Source: VRUE01 sp035701465 (GTDB lineage: Bacteria; Actinomycetota; Thermoleophilia; Solirubrobacterales; 70-9). Taken from it: a DNA stretch of 7,504 bases. How positions within the stretch are numbered: position 1 is the stretch's first letter; every line of letters begins with the position of its first letter. Shown here piece after piece: positions 1 to 6,088 of this stretch. The stretch lies in the NCBI GenBank assembly GCA_035701465.1, contig DASSMU010000056.1, positions 1 to 7,504 on the forward strand, written 5' to 3'. The position numbers and the translations under genes were made by a program. The notes beneath the pieces were generated by a model that saw only the letters and a program-made list of their open reading frames with translations, was not told the DNA's origin and did no database searches.

Positions 1-8
1 ACCCCCGA

Positions 9-965
9 TCAAGGTTCAGCGAACGCCGTTTCCACGTCTAGAGGTCGTTCTAGCAACCCATGCTTGAGGTCCCAAGCAGCCCAAGCCTGAAGTACGGCTT
101 GATTGAACGGCGCCGGATGCAGGTCGGGTAGAAGCGCCGCAAGCTGTGCCTGCTCGTCGGCCCGGTTGAGGCTCGGCACTTCGGCGAGGAGGTCGTTCAG
201 GGCCTGCTTCGGATGGCCTACTACAAACCCGTAGCCCCGCTTCGTCGCATCGACCACCGACCGGACCAGGCTCGGGTCCCGATCGATCGTCTGCCGCGAG
301 GCGACCAGGACCAGCTCGGGGTAGGGCGGCGCCCCGTATTCGTTCACCTTGAAGACCCTGATCGGCACGCCCTGCTGGCGCAGCGTCACGCCCTCGGCGT
401 TCCAGAAACCGGTCGCCGCGTCGACCTTTTCCGCGGCCAGCGAGGAGATCGCGTTGAAGCCGATCGTCACCCGCTTCACCTTTGCCGGGTCGCCGCCGTC
501 GGCGCTGACCTCGGAGTCAACCACTGCTTCGTCGGAGGGGAGGCCGGTGACGCCCACGGTGCGACCCTGCAGGTCGCGGGGTCGGTTCACGCCGTCGCTG
601 CCGTGGGCGATCACCGCGGCGAGAGGTCGCTGCACGATTGGCATCGTGCCGACGACGTCGAGCCCACGCTCGCGGGCGATCCCGAGGTCGTGGATGTCGA
701 GGATGGCGAAATCGGCGCGGCCCGCTTCCAACAGCTTCGGCGCGTCGGTCGATTCGCCGGGCTGGCGGATCGTCAGGTCGATCCCGGCGTCTCGGTAGTA
801 GCCCTCGCGCTGGGCCGAGTAGATCCCGGCGTGGGCCGGGTTCGGCGTGAAGTCGAGCACCAGCGTCGCGCCGACAGGCGCGCCCGGTTCAGCGCCGTCC
901 CCGCCGCAACCGGCGGCGCCGGGGAGCAGCAGGGCGGCCGCCAGCAGCGCGACAACCCACTTCAT
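9..965 (-). CDS. ABC transporter substrate-binding lipoprotein, NMT1/THI5-like (ThiY/RibY type)
   Basis: Extracytoplasmic solute-binding lipoprotein that would deliver a small ligand to an ABC importer at the membrane. Residues 1-19 form a signal peptide (Lys2, hydrophobic 3-15, GAAG before Cys20), and Cys20 is followed by GGDG, typical of lipoproteins; Ala rather than Leu at -3 is slightly atypical. The mature N-terminus has the family signature LDFTPNPAHAGIYSAQ (residues 37-52), then GYYRDAGIDLTI (56-67) and GRADFAI (82-88), as in binding proteins for thiamine-pyrimidine or riboflavin precursors. The CCCFC iron motif of fungal THI5 synthases is absent, so this is a transport protein. At 318 aa it is full length and ends in TGA. 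The permease and ATPase are not in the window and would lie beyond the left edge. Family is confident; ligand is unknown. The ribosome site before the ATG is weak (AGG about 11 nt upstream). Confidence 0.88.
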   Translation of the reverse strand: MKWVVALLAAALLLPGAAGCGGDGAEPGAPVGATLVLDFTPNPAHAGIYSAQREGYYRDAGIDLTIRQPGESTDAPKLLEAGRADFAILDIHDLGIARERGLDVVGTMPIVQRPLAAVIAHGSDGVNRPRDLQGRTVGVTGLPSDEAVVDSEVSADGGDPAKVKRVTIGFNAISSLAAEKVDAATGFWNAEGVTLRQQGVPIRVFKVNEYGAPPYPELVLVASRQTIDRDPSLVRSVVDATKRGYGFVVGHPKQALNDLLAEVPSLNRADEQAQLAALLPDLHPAPFNQAVLQAWAAWDLKHGLLERPLDVETAFAEP

Positions 966-1048
966 CGAGCGGGGAACCTATTTCATTCGGTCGATCTGGG
1001 TAGACTGGCGCCGCCCCAGTCGAATTACGGGATCTAGGAGGAGAGATA
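966..1048. promoter_or_regulatory. Divergent promoter region between the binding protein and the aquaporin
   Basis: This 83-bp gap separates two genes transcribed away from each other, so it must carry the binding-protein promoter and probably the aquaporin promoter. TAGACT at 1001-1006 resembles an actinobacterial -10 box on the plus strand, but I see no well-spaced -35. An inverted repeat GACTGG (1003-1008) / CCAGTC (1016-1021) with a 7-nt centre overlaps it and could be an operator or a small hairpin. The gap is too short to hold a TPP or FMN riboswitch for either gene. That promoters lie here follows from gene orientation; the individual boxes are weak. Confidence 0.4.
1036..1041 (+). promoter_or_regulatory. 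Strong ribosome binding site of the aquaporin gene
   Basis: A perfect AGGAGG lies 7 nt before the GTG at 1049 and fixes that GTG as the start codon. It is the best Shine-Dalgarno sequence in the window; the other genes have weak or unrecognisable ones. Confidence 0.85.
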
Positions 1049-1795
1049 GTGCAGGAACGAGGACTTGCCGCATACCTTGCTGAGTTGATCGGCACCTTCT
1101 TGCTGGTGTTCTTCATCACCACCGTCATCGTGCTGTTCCTCTCGACCGGCGAACAGGCTCAGTTCGGGACGGACTTCGCGGTGATCGGGCTCGTCCACGC
1201 CTTCCTGCTCTTCGGCCTCATCGTCATGTTCGGCGTGGTCAGCGGCGGGCACTTCAACCCCGCGGTGACGCTCGCGGCGATGGCGATCAAACGGATCTCG
1301 GCGATCGACGGCGTGATCTACATGCTTGCCCAGTTCTCGGGCGGTGTGCTCGGCGCCCTGCTCTGCAAGGGCCTACTGCTCGACGAGGGTCGTGCAACCC
1401 ATTACGGGGCGGCCACCGTGAGCCCGCTGCTCGCGGGCAACCCCCAGGGCGCGATCATCGAGGCGATCGGCACCTTCTGTCTCGTCCTGGTCATCCTCGC
1501 CGCCGTCTTCTCGAAAAAGAGCTTCAAGGAGTGGGCGCCGCTGGCGATCGGCACCACGCTGGGCTTCATCGTCATGGTCGGCGGCCCGCTGACCGGTGGC
1601 TCCTTCAATCCGGCGCGCTGGTTCGGCCCGGCGCTGGTCGGCAACGAATGGGGCGGCGTCTGGCCCTACCTGGTCGGCCCGATCGTCGGCTCGCTGCTCG
1701 CCGCGGTCGTCTTCAGGTTCGTGCTCGAGGCCGGCGGGCCGGCTCCGACCGAGTCGCCCGAGCGGGTCAAGCCCGCCTCGGCTTCGGCCTCCTAA
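1049..1795 (+). CDS. Aquaporin (MIP family) with a TIP2-like selectivity filter
   Basis: Six-helix channel of the major intrinsic protein family in the cytoplasmic membrane, conducting water or small neutral solutes. Both pore half-helices are intact: SGGHFNPAVT with Asn70-Pro-Ala, and GGSFNPARWFGPA with Asn187-Pro-Ala. Hydrophobic helices run about 8-31, 43-64, 88-110, 135-154, 163-179 and 204-226. The 248 aa include a short disordered Pro/Ser/Ala tail (from about 228). Aligned by spacing to E. coli AqpZ, the aromatic/arginine filter is His50, Val175, Gly184, Arg190. AqpZ has Phe, His, Thr, Arg; plant TIP2 aquaporins have His, Ile, Gly, Arg and also conduct ammonia. Loop C carries ATHYGAA around His118, resembling the TIP2 loop-C histidine. 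GTG start with a perfect SD. Substrate is inferred from the filter only; the family is certain. Confidence 0.95.
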   Translation: MQERGLAAYLAELIGTFLLVFFITTVIVLFLSTGEQAQFGTDFAVIGLVHAFLLFGLIVMFGVVSGGHFNPAVTLAAMAIKRISAIDGVIYMLAQFSGGVLGALLCKGLLLDEGRATHYGAATVSPLLAGNPQGAIIEAIGTFCLVLVILAAVFSKKSFKEWAPLAIGTTLGFIVMVGGPLTGGSFNPARWFGPALVGNEWGGVWPYLVGPIVGSLLAAVVFRFVLEAGGPAPTESPERVKPASASAS

Positions 1796-1807
1796 AGACT
1801 TCTCCCG

Positions 1808-1839
1808 CCGCACGCGCCGGACCTAGACGGCGCGTGCGG
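1808..1839 (+). terminator. 12-bp perfect GC hairpin between aquaporin and fbiC: terminator or leader structure
   Basis: CCGCACGCGCCG (1808-1819) pairs perfectly with CGGCGCGTGCGG (1828-1839) around an 8-nt loop. It starts 13 nt after the aquaporin stop and ends 4 nt before the fbiC start at 1844. No T-run follows, so it is not a canonical intrinsic terminator, although U-poor hairpins are often proposed as terminators in GC-rich actinobacteria. Alternatively it shapes fbiC translation, because it occupies the place where the ribosome site should be. The hairpin is seen directly; its role is inference. Confidence 0.5.
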
Positions 1840-1843
1840 TAGC

Positions 1844-4117
1844 GTGCTCCGCGTGCGCCGGGTCACCTTCTCGCGGAACTACACGCTCTCCCTCTCGCGC
1901 ACCTGCCAGTGCTACTGCAAGTACTGCGCGTTCGCCACTCACCAGGCGCATATCCGCTCTCCGGAGGAGGTCGAAAAGCTCCTCGACGAGGCGATCCGCC
2001 GCAACGCCAAGGAGCTTCTGGTCCTCACCGGCGAGCGGCCCGAGGTCAACCCCGTCGTCGCGGCCAAGCTGGCCGAGTGGGGCCACGACGACTTCACCTC
2101 CTACGTCGTCTGGAGCTGCGAACGGGCGCTCGAGCGGGGCATGCTGCCGCACACGAACATCGGCGTCCTCGACCACGACGACCTGGCTCGCCTGCGCGAG
2201 GTGACCGCATCTCAGGGCTTGATGCTGGAGTCCGTCTCCGAGCGGCTGATGGATACCGTCCACGCCGGCTCACCGACCAAGCACCCGGCGCAGCGCCTGG
2301 CGACGATCGAGGCCGCCGGCGAGCTGAAGATCCCGTTCACCAGCGGCATCCTCGTCGGCATCGGCGAGACCGAGGACGAGCAGGTCGCCTCCCTGGAAGC
2401 ACTTGCTGATCTGCACAACCGCTACGGGCACATCCAGGAGGTGATCCTGCAGAACTTCGTTCCGCATCCGAAGTACTACGGGGCAGAAGTGGCGGATATC
2501 GCCGACGAGGCGGCTCGCCAGCGGTGGGGGGCCGACGGGGACCCCTCTGCTGGGGCTCCGCACCGGGTACGTGGAGGAGGCACAGAGGTTGAGTTGCTTC
2601 GCGAGTTCCCATCAGAGGGGTCCCCGTCGGCCCTGCCGGACTGGGCGAGTCCGGTTGACGTCGACGACATCAAGCGGCTCATTGCCGAGTGCAAGCGGCT
2701 GATGCCAGATGTTGGGGTGCAGGTACCACCGAATCTCTCCGATGCGTGGGGCGAGTTGGTCGAGGCTGGCGCTACGGACCTAGGGGGACTCTCGGCCAAT
2801 GGAGACCACATCTCTCCCGAGCACGCGTTCCCAAGTCCCCACGAGGTGCGCAAGGAGCTTGCTCCCAAGGGGTATGCGCTGACGGAGCGCTTGTGCGTCT
2901 ATCCGCAGTACATGGACTCCGAGTGGATGGAGCAGGGGGTCCTCGACGTGATCAAGCTGAAGTACTGGAGCTTCATCCCGCGGCGGGGGTCGGGGCGGCG
3001 ATTGGAAGAGTCGCTGGACGGGAAGCTTGTTCCCGAAGCGATCTCAAAGGGTCGCGACGGCAAGGAGCTTTCCGAGGACGAGCTGACTGCTCTCTTTGCC
3101 GAGACGCGGCCTGAGGTGATCGAGGAGATGCGGGTTGCCGCGGACGAGCTGCGGGCGGAGCTGGCGGGGGATCGGGTCACGTTCGTCGTCAACAGGAACA
3201 TCAACTTCACCAATGTCTGCGTGGTTGGTTGCGCCTTCTGCGGGTTCGGGCAGGGGCGGCGCTCGCCGGATGCCTATGAAGTCTCCGAAGAGGAGTTCGC
3301 CGCGCGGATTCGCGAGGCGGTCGAGTTCGGGGCGACGGAGATCTGCATGCAGGGGGGGATCCATCCCGACCTGACCCTGGAGGAGTACGGCCGGTGGCTG
3401 CGGCTGGCGAAGGAGGTTGCGCCGCAGTTGCACCTGCACGCCTACTCGCCGATGGAGGTCGATTACATGTGCGAGCGCTCCGGCAAGGGGCCGGATGAGG
3501 TCTTCGAGTACCTGATCGAGTGCGGGCTGGGGTCGACGCCGGGGACCGCGGCGGAGGTGCTCGACGACGGCGTGCGGCAGCGGATCTCTCCGAACAAGCT
3601 GCCGGTGGATCGTTGGGTCGAGATCATCGAGGCCTCGCACCGGGCCGGCCTGCGCTCTACCTCGACCGTGATGTTCGGCCACATCGAGGAGCCGCGCGAG
3701 CTGGCCCGCCACATGCGCGTCGTCCGCGCCCTGCAGGAGCGCACCGGCGGCATCACTGAGTTCGTCCCCCTCAGCTTCATCCCCTTCAACACGATGCTCG
3801 GCCGCACCCACGGGATCGAGGAGATCTCCGCCGGCGAGAACCTCAAGCACACCGCCGCCTTCCGGCTGGCGCTGGGCAGGACGGTCCCCAACCTGCAGGC
3901 GAGTTGGGTGAAGATGGGACTCGACGCCGCTACCGAGGCGCTGCGCTGGGGCGTCAACGACCTCGGCGGCACCCTGATGGAGGAGAACATCTCCCGCATG
4001 GCCGGCTCCCAGCACGGGGTCCGGCTCGAGCCCGAGCAGTTGATCGACGCCGCCCGCGCCGGTGGCCGCGAGCCCGCTCAGCGCACGACTCTTTACGAGA
4101 TCATCGAGACCTATTGA
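1844..4117 (+). CDS. fbiC: FO synthase, fused CofG-CofH radical SAM enzyme (FbiC)
   Basis: Makes FO (7,8-didemethyl-8-hydroxy-5-deazariboflavin), the chromophore of F420, in the cytosol. The CofH half joins tyrosine to 5-amino-6-ribitylaminouracil and the CofG half closes the ring. Each half has a radical-SAM CX3CX2C cluster site: Cys21/25/28 (CofG, about 1-380) and Cys459/463/466 (CofH, about 430-757). Other family matches are SIPFTSG-like 162-168, GIGET (172-176), QVPPNL (293-298), VNRNINFTNVC (449-459), CMQGGI, HAYSPMEV, VNDLGGTLMEENISRMAGS and the terminal QRTTLY. It is 757 aa, against about 856 for mycobacterial FbiC, which has a longer N-terminus. Residues 229-263 are an extra in-frame segment encoded by a palindromic element. 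The middle of the gene uses different synonymous codons from its ends. Start: GTG 1844 is the first in-frame start after the aquaporin stop; GTG 1853 is an alternative. Neither has a clear SD. Confidence 0.96.
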   Translation: MLRVRRVTFSRNYTLSLSRTCQCYCKYCAFATHQAHIRSPEEVEKLLDEAIRRNAKELLVLTGERPEVNPVVAAKLAEWGHDDFTSYVVWSCERALERGMLPHTNIGVLDHDDLARLREVTASQGLMLESVSERLMDTVHAGSPTKHPAQRLATIEAAGELKIPFTSGILVGIGETEDEQVASLEALADLHNRYGHIQEVILQNFVPHPKYYGAEVADIADEAARQRWGADGDPSAGAPHRVRGGGTEVELLREFPSEGSPSALPDWASPVDVDDIKRLIAECKRLMPDVGVQVPPNLSDAWGELVEAGATDLGGLSANGDHISPEHAFPSPHEVRKELAPKGYALTERLCVYPQYMDSEWMEQGVLDVIKLKYWSFIPRRGSGRRLEESLDGKLVPEAISKGRDGKELSEDELTALFAETRPEVIEEMRVAADELRAELAGDRVTFVVNRNINFTNVCVVGCAFCGFGQGRRSPDAYEVSEEEFAARIREAVEFGATEICMQGGIHPDLTLEEYGRWLRLAKEVAPQLHLHAYSPMEVDYMCERSGKGPDEVFEYLIECGLGSTPGTAAEVLDDGVRQRISPNKLPVDRWVEIIEASHRAGLRSTSTVMFGHIEEPRELARHMRVVRALQERTGGITEFVPLSFIPFNTMLGRTHGIEEISAGENLKHTAAFRLALGRTVPNLQASWVKMGLDAATEALRWGVNDLGGTLMEENISRMAGSQHGVRLEPEQLIDAARAGGREPAQRTTLYEIIETY
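2529..2633. repeat. 105-bp palindromic element inserted in frame in fbiC
   Basis: The arms 2529-2549 and 2613-2633 are perfect 21-bp inverted repeats (left arm begins GGGCCGACGGGG). After one mismatch, TGGG (2551-2554) pairs with CCCA (2608-2611), giving 25 paired bases around a 53-nt centre. The span is exactly 105 bp, or 35 codons, so the frame is kept. It encodes FbiC residues 229-263, rich in Gly, Pro, Ser and Arg, between the family-like stretches ADIADEAARQRW and LPDWASPVDVDDIKRL. Mycobacterial FbiC has only a short link at this place. No target-site duplication is evident. Size and in-frame placement resemble Rickettsia palindromic elements; relationship to them is not claimed. Confidence 0.8.
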
Positions 4118-4159
4118 CCCTGCGCCCTTAGCGGCTATCGTTCGGCAATCGCTTCGCGT

Positions 4160-4939
4160 ATGCCAGTTGGGGATGGGAGATTTCCTGGTCTAGCGGTCTT
4201 CTCGCTGCTGGGCTTGGTCGTGGTGCTCGCTTTCGTCGCCCTGGCCAGCCTGCGTCCCTGGGAGCCCGACACGGTCGATCCGCACCTAAGTGTTGCGCTT
4301 GGTACCGCGGCCGTCGGCGACGGGGTGGCGATCGCGCCAGCCCCGTCTTCTCGCCCGGCCGGTGCGGGGGACGCTGACCTTGCCCGTGCGGTCCCGGCGG
4401 TGCAGCGAATTCCTGTGGTGGATGGGGCTGGGCCGACCCTGGCGGTCGCCCAGGCCCGGGCGGTGAGCACCATTGCGGTTCCGCCTTCCGCTCCGCCCGG
4501 GTTGGAGCCACAGCCGCCGGCCTCGAGTCAACCGGCTCCCGCGCCCGAAGCCCCGCCACCCCCGCAGACGGTGGTCACCGGCAGTGGCGGTAGCGCGGGC
4601 GGTCCCAGCACGGCGGTGGTCGAAGTCGAACCCAAACCCGGCTGCGAAGGGGACGAATACGAAGTCACGATCAGGTTCGTGGCGGAAGAAATCCCCTCCG
4701 AGGAGGCCGAAGTCGAGATCGTGATCCGGCGCGTCGGACTCGACGGCAGCGAAAGCGAAATCCAGCTCGAAGGGAAGTTCGGCGATGTCGGCAACCTGCT
4801 CGAACAGGTCGCCTCCGAAGAAGATTGCGTGGCGGTCAGGGTCGAGCCCGCTGGTGGGGAAGAGTCGGCGGACGGTTCCTCCGAATCCCCGGTGGCGACG
4901 GCGAGCGTCGAAGAAGAGCTGGAGCCGGCCCTGCCGTAG
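4160..4939 (+). CDS. Membrane-anchored protein of unknown function with Pro/Ala-rich stalk
   Basis: I do not recognise a family. The 259 aa begin with a short N-terminus and one hydrophobic helix (about 10-31), followed by LRPWEPD with no signal-peptidase site that I can see, so it is probably a single-pass anchor with the rest outside the cell. Residues 105-150 are rich in Pro, Ala, Ser and Gly and look like a flexible stalk. Residues 151-230 form a compact acidic region with alternating beta-like strands (AVVEVEPK, YEVTIRFV, AEVEIVIRRV, CVAVRVEP). Its only two cysteines, Cys162 and Cys223, flank it and could form a disulfide. The tail (231-259) is acidic and low complexity. It starts 42 nt after fbiC and ends 3 nt before the dehydrogenase ATG, so co-transcription is likely. 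No good SD precedes ATG 4160. The open frame agrees with the codon bias of the region, so it is probably real. Confidence 0.7.
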   Translation: MPVGDGRFPGLAVFSLLGLVVVLAFVALASLRPWEPDTVDPHLSVALGTAAVGDGVAIAPAPSSRPAGAGDADLARAVPAVQRIPVVDGAGPTLAVAQARAVSTIAVPPSAPPGLEPQPPASSQPAPAPEAPPPPQTVVTGSGGSAGGPSTAVVEVEPKPGCEGDEYEVTIRFVAEEIPSEEAEVEIVIRRVGLDGSESEIQLEGKFGDVGNLLEQVASEEDCVAVRVEPAGGEESADGSSESPVATASVEEELEPALP

Positions 4940-4942
4940 CGG

Positions 4943-5962
4943 ATGCGCGCCATGGTCCTGGAGAGGCAGCGGCAGCCTTTGGGGCTCGCCGAGTTGCCGG
5001 ATCCGCGACCTTGCGCAGGGCAGGTGCTCGTCTCCGTCAGCGCCTGCGGGGTCTGCCGCACCGACCTGCACATCCTCGACGGCGATCTGACCGAGCCGAA
5101 GTCGTCGCTCATCCCCGGACACCAGATCGTCGGCACGGTCGTCGATGCTGGGGAGGGGGCCGAGCGCTTCGAGCGCGGCGCGCGGGTCGGCGTGCCCTGG
5201 CTCGGCTGGACCTGCGGGGAGTGCCGGTACTGCACGAGCGGCCGGGAGAACCTCTGCGACCGGGCGCGCTTCACCGGCTACGACGTCGACGGCGGCTACG
5301 CGGAGATGGCGGTCGCCGACGAGCGCTTCTGCTTTTCGATCCCGGAGGGATATCCCGACGAGCAGGCGGCACCGCTGCTCTGCGCCGGGCTGATCGGCTA
5401 CCGGGCGCTGCGCTTGGTCGGCAACGCGGAGCGGATCGGCCTCTACGGCTTCGGCGCCTCCGCCCACATCCTCTGTCAGGTCGCCGTGCACCAGGGCCGG
5501 CGGGTCTTTGCTTTCACCCGTGAGGGCGATGGGGAGGGGCAGGCGTTCGCTCGGCAGCTGGGAGCGGAGTGGGCCGGCTCCTCGGACGAGGCTCCGCCGG
5601 AGGAGATCGACGGGGCGATCGTCTTTGCCTCCGTTGGCTTCCTGATGACAACCGCCCTGAGGGCCAGCGCCAAGGGGGCGCGGATCATCAGCGCCGGCAT
5701 CCATATGAGCGACATCCCGAGCTTTCCTTATGCCGAGCTGTGGGGCGAGCGGACTCTCGGCTCGGTTGCCAATCTGACCAGGCGGGACGGCGAGGAGTTC
5801 ATGGCGCTGGCGCCTCAGATTCCAATTCGCACCGAGGTCGAGGTCCGCCCCCTGAAGGAGGCCAACGAGGCGCTCGACTCGATTCGCGACGGCAGCTTGA
5901 AAGGTGCCGCTGTGCTTCGTATCGGCGGGTCTCAGGCCGATCCCGGCAGGGGTTCCACTTAA
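4943..5962 (+). CDS. Zinc-dependent alcohol dehydrogenase (MDR superfamily, AdhA-like)
   Basis: Cytosolic medium-chain NAD(P)-dependent oxidoreductase acting on an alcohol or aldehyde of unknown identity. Catalytic zinc ligands are Cys38 (ACGVCRTDLH, 34-43), His60 (IPGHQIVG) and Cys147 (LLCAGLIGYRAL). The usual GHE is GHQ, a variant I associate with the AdhA-like subgroup. The structural zinc site is complete: Cys91, 94, 97 and 105. The Rossmann glycines are GFGASA (169-174); after the second strand comes FTR rather than an acidic residue, hinting at NADP, weakly. At 339 aa it is normal length. The last residues (about 330-339, QADPGRGST) are encoded by the left arm of a palindromic repeat and look appended after VLRIGG. 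ATG 4943 lies 3 nt after the upstream stop, suggesting coupling; ATG 4952 is an alternative start. Any link to F420 metabolism is contextual only. Confidence 0.92.
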   Translation: MRAMVLERQRQPLGLAELPDPRPCAGQVLVSVSACGVCRTDLHILDGDLTEPKSSLIPGHQIVGTVVDAGEGAERFERGARVGVPWLGWTCGECRYCTSGRENLCDRARFTGYDVDGGYAEMAVADERFCFSIPEGYPDEQAAPLLCAGLIGYRALRLVGNAERIGLYGFGASAHILCQVAVHQGRRVFAFTREGDGEGQAFARQLGAEWAGSSDEAPPEEIDGAIVFASVGFLMTTALRASAKGARIISAGIHMSDIPSFPYAELWGERTLGSVANLTRRDGEEFMALAPQIPIRTEVEVRPLKEANEALDSIRDGSLKGAAVLRIGGSQADPGRGST

Positions 5963-6048
5963 CTTTTTCGGTGGATCGGGGTTGGGCTTGGCGCCTTGAG
6001 GGCAGGCGACGAAAAAGTACAAGACGTTCCACCCCTGCCGGGATCGGC
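5936..6048. repeat. 113-bp nested palindrome (BIME-like) between convergent genes
   Basis: Perfect 18-bp inverted arms lie at 5936-5953 and 6031-6048; each, read inward on its own strand, is GCCGATCCCGGCAGGGGT. Further in, ACTTTTTCG (5962-5970) pairs with CGAAAAAGT (6010-6018), and GGCGCC (5990-5995) sits at the centre. Each arm holds its own small hairpin, GCCG-atcc-CGGC. So two similar half-units face each other, like paired REP sequences. The left arm lies inside the dehydrogenase coding region. Placed between convergent genes, it could also stop transcription from both sides, although the T-runs are not placed as in a canonical terminator. Confidence 0.7.
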
Positions 6049-6088
6049 TTGGTGCCGGCGGAAGAGATCTGCGCTTTTTAGGTTGGTC
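5963..6088. other. Convergent intergenic gap, probable bidirectional termination region
   Basis: This 126-bp stretch lies between the stops of the dehydrogenase (plus) and cofE (minus). Apart from the nested palindrome it contains a T-run on the plus strand at 6075-6079 without a clear hairpin directly before it. A 9-bp direct repeat GCGGAAGAG occurs at 6058-6066 and again at 6092-6100, where it crosses into the cofE end. No gene is supported here. Confidence 0.5.

Noticed and set aside
9..965. The binding protein as a THI5-type pyrimidine synthase
   Set aside because: The CCCFC iron-binding motif is missing, and the protein has a lipoprotein signal, so it is an exported binding protein.
213..1037. 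A 274-codon plus-strand open frame at the left end
   Set aside because: It is antisense to the complete binding-protein gene and runs through the promoter region. Its sequence shows no domain.
966..1048. A riboswitch upstream of the binding protein or the aquaporin
   Set aside because: Only 83 bp separate two divergent genes, and no conserved TPP, FMN or cobalamin core is visible.
2529..2633. Frameshift or assembly error in fbiC
   Set aside because: The frame is open through the segment, both flanks match FbiC in the same frame, and the segment is a multiple of three, so an insertion explains it better than an error.
2529..2633. An insertion sequence or transposon remnant with transposase
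   Set aside because: There is no transposase fragment and no clear target duplication, and 105 bp is too short. A small non-autonomous palindromic repeat is the most that can be said.
3044..4015. A 323-codon minus-strand open frame inside fbiC
   Set aside because: It is antisense to the strongly conserved CofH half of FbiC, and its composition is typical of a high-GC shadow frame.
4286..6022. A 578-codon open frame on the minus strand
   Set aside because: It lies antisense to the anchored protein and the dehydrogenase, both of which have coherent protein features. Its own translation is a low-complexity Arg/Pro/Ala product of GC-rich antisense codons with no recognisable domain.
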